Assembly (NCBI RefSeq): GCF_009671205.1
Contig: NZ_CP045309.1
Coordinates: forward strand, 5,722,001 to 5,786,000
DNA length: 64,000 nucleotides
Direction: 5' to 3'
From: Micromonospora terminaliae
Lineage (GTDB): Bacteria; Actinomycetota; Actinomycetes; Mycobacteriales; Micromonosporaceae
The translations under genes were made by a program, and so were the position numbers. Below, piece after piece: positions 10,618-19,006 of this stretch. Every line of letters starts with the position of its first letter. The first letter of the stretch is position 1. The notes under the pieces are model-generated. The model searched no databases. It was not told where the DNA came from and saw nothing but the letters and a program-made list of their open reading frames with translations.

Positions 10618-11145
10618 GTGGCGGGATTGCCGGCCGACATCGAGGGTTATCGCGAGTACGTCGCGGCACGCCTGGATCCGCTGCGCCGTACGGCGTACCT
10701 GTTGTGCGAGGACTGGCACACCGCCGACGACCTGGTGTCGACGGCGCTGGTGAAGCTGCTGCGGCACTGGCGGCGGGTCTCCGCGATGGACAACCCCGAC
10801 GCGTACGTCCGGCGGACCCTGCTGCGGACCTGGCTGGACGAACGGCGGCGGCCGTGGCGGCGGGAGGCCGCCTGGGCCGAGGTGCCCGACCGCGCGGTGC
10901 GCGCGGCGACCGACGCGACGGCCGACCGGGTCACCATTCTCGCTCTCCTCGCCGATCTGCCCCCGCGCCGCCGGGCGGTGCTCGTGCTGCGCTACTTCTG
11001 CGATCTGTCCGTCGAGGAGACCGCGCACGAGCTGGGGTGCAGCGTCGGGACGGTGAAGAGTCAGTCCGCACGGGCCATCGAGGCGCTTCGGGGCCGCCTG
11101 GTCACCGCGCGGACCAAGCCGCGGGAGGCGGAGGAGCATGGATGA
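10618..11145 (+). CDS. SigE-family (ECF-type) RNA polymerase sigma factor
   Basis: 175 residues from a GTG directly after AGGTGAGGAG. Region 2 is RRTAYLLCEDWHTADDLVSTALVKLLRHW; region 4 is the helix-turn-helix LSVEETAHELGCSVGTVKSQSARAIEAL. This is the actinomycete SigE-family of short sigma factors, which usually pair with a membrane-anchored partner encoded next door. Here that gene overlaps the sigma stop by 8 bases. A close paralogue with the same arrangement lies at 24792. Confidence 0.92.
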   Translation: MAGLPADIEGYREYVAARLDPLRRTAYLLCEDWHTADDLVSTALVKLLRHWRRVSAMDNPDAYVRRTLLRTWLDERRRPWRREAAWAEVPDRAVRAATDATADRVTILALLADLPPRRRAVLVLRYFCDLSVEETAHELGCSVGTVKSQSARAIEALRGRLVTARTKPREAEEHG

Positions 11146-11968
11146 GATCGGCAACGAGTTGCGTGCGGTGGTGGCCGACCCGCCACCGACCCGGATCGAC
11201 GTCGACGGGCTGATCCGCGCCGAGGGGCGCCGCCGCCGGCAGCGGACCTGGGTGTGGAGCGGTACGGGTGCGGCAGCCGCGGCGGCCGCCGTGCTGGCGG
11301 TGCCGGCCCTGGTGGTCGGCGGGGGCACTTCCCGGCCGGCGCCGGCCGGCCTGCCGAGCGCCTTTCCCGCACCCGAGGTCAGCCTCTGCACGGGCGTCAG
11401 TCCGAAGCCGAGTGGCCCGCAGCCGCCGCTCCAGTCGTACGGCACGGTTCGCGTCCGGCCCACCGAAACGCCGCTGGACGGGGTGACCCGGCTGACCGGT
11501 GCCCTGCGGGAGGCGCTGCGGGACGGGCTGCCGGCCGGTGTGCGGATCGAGTCGTTGCAGCCGGGCTGCACCGAGCCGCAGTTCCAGTTCCACCCGAGTT
11601 ACCGGGAGTACGAGGCGGGTGGACGGTTGCGGCGGGGCGAGGACAGCGGGTTCCTCCTGCTTCAGATCCGGCCGACCGCCCGGGATCAGACGCCACCGAG
11701 CTGCGAGCACGCGGTGAACCCGCAGGACTGCACGGTGGTCCGCCATCCGGACGGCACGGCGACGGTCCGGAGCACGCTACCCGGGGAGCCCGGCGAGCGG
11801 CAGCTGACCGTGCTGGCGCTGCGGCCGGACGGCACCGCGGTGCTCGGCATCACGAACAACTTCCGGAGCGGCCCGGAGGGCAGCACCACCACGGCGCCGG
11901 AGCCGCTGCTCACCATGGATCAACTCGACGAGCTGGCCCGGTCGCCGGGGCTGACCCTCTACCCGTGA
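11138..11968 (+). CDS. Single-pass membrane protein, likely partner or anti-sigma of the SigE-type factor
   Basis: 276 residues, overlapping the sigma gene and so translationally coupled to it. The short cytoplasmic N-terminus (DEIGNELRAVVADPPPTRIDVDGLIRAEGRRRRQR) is followed by one membrane helix rich in Ala, Val and Leu (about 42-62) and an extracellular domain of about 210 residues with two Cys pairs. There is no HxxxCxxC zinc motif, so it is not a ZAS anti-sigma. Function is inferred from gene order and from the similar partner at 25304. Confidence 0.7.
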   Translation: MDEIGNELRAVVADPPPTRIDVDGLIRAEGRRRRQRTWVWSGTGAAAAAAAVLAVPALVVGGGTSRPAPAGLPSAFPAPEVSLCTGVSPKPSGPQPPLQSYGTVRVRPTETPLDGVTRLTGALREALRDGLPAGVRIESLQPGCTEPQFQFHPSYREYEAGGRLRRGEDSGFLLLQIRPTARDQTPPSCEHAVNPQDCTVVRHPDGTATVRSTLPGEPGERQLTVLALRPDGTAVLGITNNFRSGPEGSTTTAPEPLLTMDQLDELARSPGLTLYP

Positions 11969-11971
11969 GAC

Positions 11972-12000
11972 CCGGGGCGGGGTGCGCGCCCCCGCCCCGG
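11972..12000. terminator. Bidirectional terminator hairpin
   Basis: CCGGGGCGGG and CCCGCCCCGG form perfect 10-bp arms between the convergent stops at 11968 and 12012. Confidence 0.8.
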
Positions 12001-12011
12001 CGTGAACCCGG

Positions 12012-13577
12012 TCAGCCGTAGTAGCGGCGCAGTTCGCGGCCGAGCACCTTGCCGGTGGCGTTGCGGGGCAGGTACTTCACGAACACCACGTCGCGGGGCA
12101 CGGAGAACCGGGCCAGGTAGTGCCGCACGTACTCGCGGACCGCCTCCGGGTCGAGCGTCTCACCGGGGTGCAGGGCCAGGAACGCGGCGAGCCGCTGGCC
12201 GTACTCCGGGTCCGGTACGCCGATCACGGCGACCTCGCGGACCTGCGGCAGCCGGGCGATGAGATCCTCCACCTCGGACGGGAAGACGTTCTCCCCACCG
12301 GATACGATCATGTCGTCGGCCCGCCCGTCGACGAAGAGCAGCCCGTCGGCGTTCATCCGGCCCAGGTCGCCGGTGTCGAGCAGGCCGTCGCGGCTCTCCC
12401 GGCCGGCGCCCGTGGTGTATCCCTCGAAGAGCATCTCGTTGCCCACGAAGATACGGCCCACCCGGCCGTCCCGGACCGGTTCGCCGGCGTCGTCCACGAT
12501 CTCCAGCCGGGTGCCGTGCGGCGGGCGGCCCGCCGTGGTGGGGGCCGCGCGCAGTTCCGCCGGGCTGGCGATGGAGGCCCAGGAGACCTCGGTGGAGCCG
12601 TAGAGGTTGTGCAGGACGTCGCCGAAGCGGTCCATGAACGCGGTGGCCAGGCCGCCGGGCAGCGCGGAGCCGCTCACCGCGACCACCTTGAGCGGCGGCC
12701 GGGGCTCGGGCGCTGGCACCTCCATGAGCCGTTGCAGCATGACGGGTACGGCGAAGAGCGCGTCACAGGGCTGCCCCGCCAGGGCGGCCAGCGTGGCGGC
12801 CGGGTCGAACCGGCGGTGCAGCACGATCGTGGCGCGCAGCGCGAACGACACCTGGAGGGCGGCGTACCCCCAGGTGTGGAAGATCGGCGCGGCGATCAGC
12901 ACGGTGTCGTGCACGTGCAGCGGGATCCGGTCGATGATGGACACCAGCGGGCCGAAGCCGTGCGGCGTGGGCCGGCGCGCGCCCTTGGGCGCGCCGGTGG
13001 TCCCGGAGGTGAGCACGATGGTGCGGCCGTCCCGCTCCGGCGGCTGGAGCTGGTCACCGGGCAGCGCGCCGGCGATCAGCTCCTCCTGGCGGCGCTCGTC
13101 GACCCGGTGCAGGTCGGCGGGGAGACCGAGGATCCGCTCGGCGAACTCGGCGTCGTGCACGAGCACGCGCAGGCCCTGCTCCTCGGCCACGGTGGCGAGC
13201 TGGGCGGCGGAGAGGCCGGTGTTGACGAGCACGGCGTCCGCGCCGAGCAGCATGGCGGCCACGACGGCCTCGATGAGGCCGTGGTGGTTGCGGCAGAGCA
13301 CGCCCACCCGGTCGCCGGCCTGCACGCCGAGCCCGGCGCGCAGCGACCGGGCCAGCCGCTCCGACCGGTCCAGCAGCTCCTGGTAGGTCAGCGAGGCGCC
13401 GTGCTCGTCGACGACGGCGGTACGCCCCGGGTCGCGCGCGGCGGCCTGGCGCAGCTCTCCGGCCAGGCTCCAGCCCCACCGGCGCAGGGCATTCAGCTGG
13501 GAGGCCACCCGGATGGGGCGGCCCGGGTTGAGCAGTCCGCGTCGGGTCAGCGTGGCGACGATGAACGGCAGGTCCAA
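12012..13577 (-). CDS. AMP-dependent acyl-CoA synthetase/ligase
   Basis: Activates a carboxylic acid, probably a fatty acid, to its CoA thioester through an acyl-adenylate. 521 residues from a TTG at 13577 that has GAAGGAGGG 7 bases upstream; the longer frame has no comparable site. Motifs in order: P-loop TIVLTSGTTGAPKG, NLYGSTEVSW, DTGDLGRMNADGLLFVDGRADDMI, and the C-terminal lysine region LPRNATGKVLGREL. It precedes the acyl-CoA dehydrogenase gene but has its own start region, and a terminator separates them. Substrate chain length cannot be told from sequence. Confidence 0.9.
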   Translation of the reverse strand: MDLPFIVATLTRRGLLNPGRPIRVASQLNALRRWGWSLAGELRQAAARDPGRTAVVDEHGASLTYQELLDRSERLARSLRAGLGVQAGDRVGVLCRNHHGLIEAVVAAMLLGADAVLVNTGLSAAQLATVAEEQGLRVLVHDAEFAERILGLPADLHRVDERRQEELIAGALPGDQLQPPERDGRTIVLTSGTTGAPKGARRPTPHGFGPLVSIIDRIPLHVHDTVLIAAPIFHTWGYAALQVSFALRATIVLHRRFDPAATLAALAGQPCDALFAVPVMLQRLMEVPAPEPRPPLKVVAVSGSALPGGLATAFMDRFGDVLHNLYGSTEVSWASIASPAELRAAPTTAGRPPHGTRLEIVDDAGEPVRDGRVGRIFVGNEMLFEGYTTGAGRESRDGLLDTGDLGRMNADGLLFVDGRADDMIVSGGENVFPSEVEDLIARLPQVREVAVIGVPDPEYGQRLAAFLALHPGETLDPEAVREYVRHYLARFSVPRDVVFVKYLPRNATGKVLGRELRRYYG

Positions 13578-13690
13578 GTCGCAACCCTCCTTCGCGTTCG
13601 TGTTCTCCCGATCATGCACCCGGGGCGGCGCCGGGCCCAGCCCACGTGGTCACGTGCCCAGCCTGCGGAATGCGAAGCGCGGTCCGGCGG

Positions 13691-13742
13691 CCCGACCCGC
13701 GACGGCGGTACGCCCGGCACGGCGGTGCCGTCGCGGGTCGGG
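13691..13742 (-). terminator. Terminator of the SCP2/acyl-CoA dehydrogenase operon
   Basis: Perfect 15-bp arms (CCCGACCCGCGACGG at 13691-13705 and its complement at 13728-13742), placed just after the dehydrogenase stop at 13760 in the direction of transcription. Confidence 0.8.
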
Positions 13743-13759
13743 TCGGGGTCCGCCGGCGA

Positions 13760-14974
13760 TCAGCGGATCTGCATGCCGGAGATGGCCCGGGAGATGACCA
13801 GCCGCTGGATCTCGGAAGTGCCCTCGAAGATGGTGTAGATCTTGGCGTCCCGGTACCACCGCTCGACCGGGTGGTCGCGCAGGAAGCCGGCCCCGCCGAG
13901 GAGCTGGACGGCACGGTCGGTCACGGAGACGGCCACCTCGCCGGCCTTGAGCTTGGACATCGAGCCCTCGCCCGCGGTGAACGGCCGGTTGTTGCGGCCC
14001 ATCCAGGACGCCCGCCAGACCAGCAGCCGGGCCGCGTCGATCTCCATCTTCATGTCGGCCAGCGTGAACGCGACCGCCTGGTTCTCGATGATCGGCCGGC
14101 CGAACTGGACCCGCTCCTTGGCGTAGTCGAGGGCGTACTCGTACGCGGCGCGGGCCACGCCGAGCGCCTGCGCGCCGACGGTCGGGCGGGACAGTTCGAA
14201 GGTGCGCATGGCCGCCTGGCCGGAGGCGCGCTGGCCCGTGCGGGCCCGCGCCAGCCGCTCGTCGAGCGCCTCCTTGCCGCCGAGCAGGCAGCGCCCCGGA
14301 ACCCGTACGTCGTCGAGGAAGACGTCGGCGGTGTGCGAGGCGCGCAGCCCGAGCTTGCGCAGCTTGCGGGTGGCGGTGAGCCCCGGCGTGCCGGGCGGCA
14401 CGACGAACGCGGCCTGCCCGCGCGAGCCCAGGTCGGGCTCGACCGAGGCGGTGACCACGTGCACGCCCGCGATGCCGCCGTTGGTGGCGTACGCCTTCTG
14501 CCCGTTGAGCACCCACTCGTCGGTGGCCGCGTCGTAGACCGCCCGGGTCCGCATCGACCCGACGTCGGAACCGGCCTCCGGCTCGGTGGTGCAGAACGCG
14601 GCGACGGCCGGCTGGTCGACGTCGCCGAAGCACTGCGGCACCCACTCGACGAGCTGGTCGGGGGTGCCGGCGCCGTAGATGGCGGCCACGGCCAGCGAGG
14701 TGCCGAAGATGCTCAGGCCGATGCCGGCGTCACCCCAGAACAGCTCCTCGCTGGCGATCGGCAGGGAGAGCCCGGTGGGGTCGGCCCAGCAGGTGGCGAG
14801 GAACTCGAAGCCGTACAGGCCGACCTTCGCGGCCTCCTGGATGATCGGCCAGGGAGTCTCCTCCCGGGCGTCCCACTCGGCCGCGGCCGGGCGCACGACC
14901 TCGGCCGCGAAGCCGTGCACCCAGTCGCGAAGGTCCCGCTGTTCCTCGTTCAGGTCGAGCGAGAACTCGGCCAT
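13760..14974 (-). CDS. Acyl-CoA dehydrogenase
   Basis: FAD enzyme that introduces the alpha-beta double bond in an acyl-CoA. 404 residues. Signatures are AAFCTTEPEAGSDVGSM (FAD/substrate region), the C-terminal helix QLLGGAGFLRDHPVERWYRDAKIY, and TIFEGTSEIQRLVISR with the catalytic glutamate of the medium/short-chain class. It follows the SCP2 gene by one base, so the two form an operon whose start lies beside a palindrome also found upstream of the fabG4/fadA2-like genes. It is therefore probably part of a lipid-degradation regulon. Confidence 0.94.
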   Translation of the reverse strand: MAEFSLDLNEEQRDLRDWVHGFAAEVVRPAAAEWDAREETPWPIIQEAAKVGLYGFEFLATCWADPTGLSLPIASEELFWGDAGIGLSIFGTSLAVAAIYGAGTPDQLVEWVPQCFGDVDQPAVAAFCTTEPEAGSDVGSMRTRAVYDAATDEWVLNGQKAYATNGGIAGVHVVTASVEPDLGSRGQAAFVVPPGTPGLTATRKLRKLGLRASHTADVFLDDVRVPGRCLLGGKEALDERLARARTGQRASGQAAMRTFELSRPTVGAQALGVARAAYEYALDYAKERVQFGRPIIENQAVAFTLADMKMEIDAARLLVWRASWMGRNNRPFTAGEGSMSKLKAGEVAVSVTDRAVQLLGGAGFLRDHPVERWYRDAKIYTIFEGTSEIQRLVISRAISGMQIR

Positions 14975-14975
14975 C

Positions 14976-15428
14976 TCAGGCCTTGGGGATGTCGAACAGG
15001 TTGGCGATGTTGGCGGCGAGGCCCAGGTCGCCCTTCGCCTTCAGCTTGCCGGTCATGAACATCATGACCGGGTTGCCGCCACCCGAGACGATCTTCAGGA
15101 ACTCGACCGGGCCCATGGTGAGGCTGAGCTTCGGGTCCCGGGTGGGGGTCTCCGAGACGGTGCAGGTGCCGTTCTCGATGACGATCTCGTAGGTGTCGGT
15201 GCCACCGTCGGGACGGCCGGTGATGTTCCAGTGGATGACCGCGTTGGTCGAGCCGGCCCGGTCGGCCCGGAACAGCGACGGCATCCGGTTGAAGACCTCG
15301 CTCAAGATCTTGCCGCGCAGGTCGCCGGACATGATCTCGGCGATCTTGTCGTCGGGGGTGGACTTGACCAGCTGCGCGAACTCCTTCGGGCCGACGTTCG
15401 CGAAGTTGGCCGGGTCGAAGTCACTCAT
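14976..15428 (-). CDS. SCP2 sterol-binding domain protein
   Basis: 150 residues, a stand-alone SCP2 fold: DDKIAEIMSGDLRGKILSEVFNRMP, YEIVIENGTCTVSETPTRDPKLSLTMGPVEFLKIVSGGGNPVMMFMTGKLKAKGDLGLAANIANLF. Such proteins bind sterols or fatty acyl chains and are often co-transcribed with acyl-CoA dehydrogenases, as here. The ATG is divergent from the TetR gene, with the shared operator region in between. The ligand is unknown. Confidence 0.92.
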   Translation of the reverse strand: MSDFDPANFANVGPKEFAQLVKSTPDDKIAEIMSGDLRGKILSEVFNRMPSLFRADRAGSTNAVIHWNITGRPDGGTDTYEIVIENGTCTVSETPTRDPKLSLTMGPVEFLKIVSGGGNPVMMFMTGKLKAKGDLGLAANIANLFDIPKA

Positions 15429-15459
15429 GGGGGATGCACCTCTCGGGCGAGCCGACTTT

Positions 15460-15492
15460 GGTTACTCTGGCGTAACCCTACGCACGAGTAGG
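15460..15492. promoter_or_regulatory. Tandem TetR-type operators
   Basis: Two abutting palindromes: GGTTAC-N6-GTAACC (15460-15477) and CCTAC-N6-GTAGG (15477-15492). Both share a TAC-N6-GTA core. They fill the gap between the divergent SCP2 and TetR genes and run up to the TetR start. CCTAC-N6-GTAGG recurs at 23362-23377. Confidence 0.7.
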
Positions 15493-15493
15493 T

Positions 15494-16144
15494 ATGCTCG
15501 CAAGGGTGTCCAGCACACCGACCTTCAAGCGCCTACCCCGCGCCGTGCGCGAGCAGCAGATGCTCGACGCGGCGGTGAAGGTGTTCTCCCGCCGGGGCTT
15601 CCACGCGGCCAGCATGGACGAGATCGCCGACGACGCCGGCATCTCGAAGCCGATGGTCTACGCGTACCTGGGCACCAAGGAGGAACTCTTCGTCGCCTGC
15701 CTGCACCGCGAAGGCACCCGGATGATGGAGGCCATCGCCGGGGCGGCCGCGCCCGACCTGCCCGCCGACGAGCGGCTCTGGCGCGGGCTGCGCGCGTTCT
15801 TCGGCTTCGTCGGCGCGCACCGGGACGGCTGGGCCGTCCTCTACCGACAGGCCCGTGGCGAGCAGCCGTTCGCCGCCGAGCTGGCCACCATGCGCGGCCG
15901 GCTCGTCGAGGTGGTCGCCGGGATGCTCGACCACGCCCTGCGCGCCAAGGGCCGCGAGGTCGGCGCCACCGACCTGGAGGTCGTCGCGTACGCCCTGGTG
16001 GGCGCGACCGAGTCGCTGGCGGACTGGCTGGCCGACCACCCGGAGGCGGACCCGGAGAAGACCGCGACCCGGATGATGAACGTGGCCTGGCTGGGCGCTG
16101 ACCAGCTGCTGCGCGGCGTCACCTGGCATCCCCGCACCTCCTGA
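15494..16144 (+). CDS. TetR/AcrR family transcriptional regulator
   Basis: 216 residues. The DNA-binding helices are REQQMLDAAVKVFSRRGFHAASMDEIADDAGISKPMVYAYLGTKEELFVACL, a canonical TetR domain; the rest is the ligand-binding helical domain. The ATG at 15494 follows the operator directly; a GTG at 15506 in the same frame is an alternative start. Divergence from the SCP2/acyl-CoA dehydrogenase operon and the shared palindrome at 23362 suggest it represses both lipid gene sets, possibly in response to an acyl-CoA. The ligand is not known. Confidence 0.9.
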   Translation: MLARVSSTPTFKRLPRAVREQQMLDAAVKVFSRRGFHAASMDEIADDAGISKPMVYAYLGTKEELFVACLHREGTRMMEAIAGAAAPDLPADERLWRGLRAFFGFVGAHRDGWAVLYRQARGEQPFAAELATMRGRLVEVVAGMLDHALRAKGREVGATDLEVVAYALVGATESLADWLADHPEADPEKTATRMMNVAWLGADQLLRGVTWHPRTS

Positions 16145-16149
16145 CGCGG

Positions 16150-16767
16150 TCAACGGCCGGCGGTGGCGCGGGCGCGGGCGCGGCGGCGGGCCCAGCGGAC
16201 GACCTCGAACAGGCCGGTGACCGCCACCGAGAGACCGACGCCGGCGAGCAGGCCCTGGACGGGGTTGTGCTCGAAGGCCAGCCCGCCGAAGTAGCCGAGC
16301 AGGCCGCAGTAGATGCCCCAGGTGCCGCAGGCCAGCGCGTCGTACATGAGGAAGGAGCGGTACGGGTAGCGGACCGCGCCCATGGTCAGGGTGACGGCGG
16401 TGCGGCCGCCCGGGACGTACCGGGAGGTCGTCAGGATGATCCCGCCGCGCCGGTCGACCGCCCGCCGGGCCCACTCCGAACCGGCCCGGCGGCGGCTGTC
16501 GACGGGCAGCCGGGCCAGCCGGTGGGCGCCGCCGCCGCGCCCGATGGCGTACGAGATGTGGTCGCCCGCGAACGCGCCGAACGCGGCGGCCACGATCACC
16601 CCGACCACGTTCGGCTCCCCGCCGGCCGCGAAGACCCCGGCGGTGATCGCCACGGTCTCGCCCGGCACGGCTGGGAAGAACGCGTCGACCGCGGTGACCG
16701 TGATGATCACCAAGTACACCCACGGTGAGGTCACCGTCTGGTGCAGCAGGTCGACCACATCCCCCAT
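16150..16767 (-). CDS. DedA family membrane protein
   Basis: 205 residues with about five hydrophobic segments. DedA signatures are present: DAFFPAVPGETVAITAG near the N-terminus, GDHISYAIGR, and RYVPGGRTAVTLTMGAVRYPYRSFL, the conserved RxxPGxR segment. The family is linked to flipping of undecaprenyl phosphate and other phospholipids and to membrane integrity. It ends five bases from the TetR stop (convergent). Confidence 0.92.
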   Translation of the reverse strand: MGDVVDLLHQTVTSPWVYLVIITVTAVDAFFPAVPGETVAITAGVFAAGGEPNVVGVIVAAAFGAFAGDHISYAIGRGGGAHRLARLPVDSRRRAGSEWARRAVDRRGGIILTTSRYVPGGRTAVTLTMGAVRYPYRSFLMYDALACGTWGIYCGLLGYFGGLAFEHNPVQGLLAGVGLSVAVTGLFEVVRWARRRARARATAGR

Positions 16768-16791
16768 GTCCCCATGCTCGGTGGTGGGGTG

Positions 16792-18043
16792 TCAGCGGGG
16801 TGCGGAAACGGCTCCGGCGAGGGCCGGGACCTTGTCCTCGGCGGTCGGCCCGTACGAGGTGAGCAGCACCTGCGTGTCCAGCTCGGCCGCCACCGCGGCC
16901 GGCCAGTCGGTGGGCGCCTCGTCGAGCACCGGGCGGGCCCGGAGCAGCCGCGCGGTCAGGGCGGCCTGGCGGTCCAGGTCGCCGGCCGGCCCGGGGACGA
17001 GCCGGTCGGCGGTGTCGTAGCGGCGGCAGATCCGCAGGGCCGGACCGGCCAGGTCGAGGTGGGTGAGGGCGAGCCCGTCCACGCCGCCGGCCACCTCCAG
17101 CGCGTAGCGGTGGGCCACCGCGTCGAAGTGGCCGAACCGGAACCGGCCCTGCCACGGATTGGCCGGGTTGCGCGGGTCGGCGAACGGCAGCGCCGGGTCC
17201 TCGGTGACCAGCGGCCCGGGGCCGTGCCGGGTGGTGGTCACCCGCAGTACGCCGAGCCGTTGCGCGGTGCCCGCCAGCCCGGCCTCGGCGAGCAGCGCCT
17301 CGGCGTTGGCGAAGGTGGTGGTGCTCCACGTCGTGTACGGGTGGAAGCCGTGCCACTCGTCCAGCAGCACCCCCTGGGCGCCCTCGAAGACGCAGGTGCC
17401 CGCCCGCAGGGCGCCGGACAGCCACGCCCGGTCGACGATCGCCACCCGGCCGGCGAAGGCGGCGTACGCGGGCAGGCAGTCCTCCACCGGCGGGGCGTCC
17501 AGCGGGCCCAGTTCGGCGGTGAGCCGGTCCCGCAGCGCGCTGAGCCGGCGGCGCAGCACCCCCGGGCGGTGGCAGTCCGCCACCCGGGGCGCCTCGTCGG
17601 GGTGGGCGAGGCCGTACGCGACCGCCTCGCCCACCCCCAGCCCGCAGGAGCCGTGCCGGTCGGCTCCCCGGGCGATCTCCCGCGCCCGGTTGGCGGCCCG
17701 GTGGTACGGGGTGGCCAGCAGCGCCTCCCCGTCCACGGTCAGCCGGTCGAGCGCGTCGGGCACCCCGGCCGCCGCGAGGGTGGTCGGCCTCGGCGGCCAG
17801 CGCCAGCGGGTCCACCACCACGTGCCGCGACAGGTGCGTACGGACCCCGGGGCGGAACGTCCCGGCGCCGAACTGCGCGAACGTGTGATGTCGTCCGTCG
17901 CGCAGCACGACGTTGTGCGCCGCCTGCGCGCCCCCGTTGAACCGGACCACCGTGTGCACCGGCCGGCTCGCGCAGAGCCAGTCGACGACGGTGCCCTTGC
18001 CGGCGTCGCCGTAGCCGAGGTCGACCACCATCACGTGTCTCAC
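16792..18043 (-). pseudogene. Divergent PurA paralogue with a single-base frameshift
   Basis: Read from the GTG at 18043, the frame gives a PurA-like start (LGYGDAGKGTVVDWL, then GGAQAAHNVV) and breaks after LALAAEADH. The C-terminal part continues in another frame from about 17775 to 16792 (FEGAQGVLLDEWHGFHPYTTWSTTTF; LTHLDLAG). Removing one G from the GGG at 17778-17780 restores one frame of 416 residues reading AEADHLAAAGVPDALDRL. Catalytic Asp and His of PurA are kept, while GDEGKGK is GDAGKGT. The GTG overlaps the VWA stop (GTGA). It is either a recent frameshift or a base-calling error; the rest is otherwise intact. Confidence 0.85.
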
Positions 18044-18996
18044 AGCCGGGTGACCCCGCCGCCGTCGGTCGGGGTGAACGGCAGCGTGGCCACCGCGCGC
18101 CGGTCGCCCCCGAGCCGGGCGAGCGCCCGGGAGACGGTGCGGCCGGCCGTCGACCCGGCCCGGTCCAGGTCGCGCAGCCCGGCGTCCAGGTCGATGGCCT
18201 GTTCGCCGAGGCCGACGGTGAGCGCGATGGTCTCGCAGACCGCGTCGAGGTCGTCCAGTTCGACGGCGTGCTGCCCGAGCAGGTCGCGCCAGAAGTCGAG
18301 CACCTTGCGGCTGCCCGCGTACGCGCTGCCGGCCGGGAGCAGGTAGTAGGTGTCCCAGCGCCGGGTCACCTCGTCGACGATCTGCCGCAGCGGCACGTCC
18401 TCACGCAGGTCGTCGCCGATCAGCCGGGCCACCTGCCGCCGGTCCACCCGGGGGTACGCCAGCTCGTCGCCGATGAGGAACAGGTAGCCGCGCCGCCCCC
18501 GCTTCGCCCAGCTGTCGGTGACCGTGTGCCGGGCCATGAAGTAGAGGGCCAGCTCGTACGACTCGGTCATCTGGCCGCCACCACCGCCCTCCAGCACGAT
18601 CCGGCCGAGGTCGTCGTCCATCCGGTTGTCGGACTCGAACTGGCCGACCTGCAACGGCACACGGTCGCAGGTGGCGTCGCCGATCGCGCCGAACAGGATC
18701 TGCGGGTCGCGGGCGTACCCCTGGCGGAGCAGCAGGCCGAGCAGCTGCGGCAGCTTGCTCTGGAGCACCCGGGGCACGTGGCCCATCGACCCGGTCACGT
18801 CGAAGAGCACCGCGATGGGCGTCGACTGCGGGTGCTCGGCCGAGTCGCGGCTCTCCCGGAGAGCGTCGCGCGGGTCGAGCGCGGGGTGCACGGTCCGCGC
18901 CCCGCTGTCGCTGTAGGAGAAGGCGCTCGCGCCGGTGGCCCGCCGGTAGCGGTCGGCGGCGTCGTACACGTCGGTGGACCAGATTCCGCTGCCCAT
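18040..18996 (-). CDS. VWA-domain protein of the Nudix/pseudokinase/PurA-like operon
   Basis: 318 residues. IAVLFDVTGSMGHVPRVLQSKLPQLLGLL has the DxTGS form of the MIDAS metal site of von Willebrand A domains; LFGAIGDATCD and GGGGGQMTESYELALYF follow in the expected order. No signal peptide or membrane helix, so it should be cytoplasmic. It starts 11 bases after the pseudokinase stop and its stop overlaps the PurA-like GTG. VWA proteins often act as scaffolds with ATPases or kinases; the partner here would be the pseudokinase. Confidence 0.85.
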   Translation of the reverse strand: MGSGIWSTDVYDAADRYRRATGASAFSYSDSGARTVHPALDPRDALRESRDSAEHPQSTPIAVLFDVTGSMGHVPRVLQSKLPQLLGLLLRQGYARDPQILFGAIGDATCDRVPLQVGQFESDNRMDDDLGRIVLEGGGGGQMTESYELALYFMARHTVTDSWAKRGRRGYLFLIGDELAYPRVDRRQVARLIGDDLREDVPLRQIVDEVTRRWDTYYLLPAGSAYAGSRKVLDFWRDLLGQHAVELDDLDAVCETIALTVGLGEQAIDLDAGLRDLDRAGSTAGRTVSRALARLGGDRRAVATLPFTPTDGGGVTRL

Positions 18997-19006
18997 GGCA
19001 GCCTCC

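Noticed and set aside
13620..13760. Possible small gene between the acyl-CoA ligase and dehydrogenase genes
   Set aside because: The interval is mostly a perfect hairpin and holds no start with a ribosome binding site.
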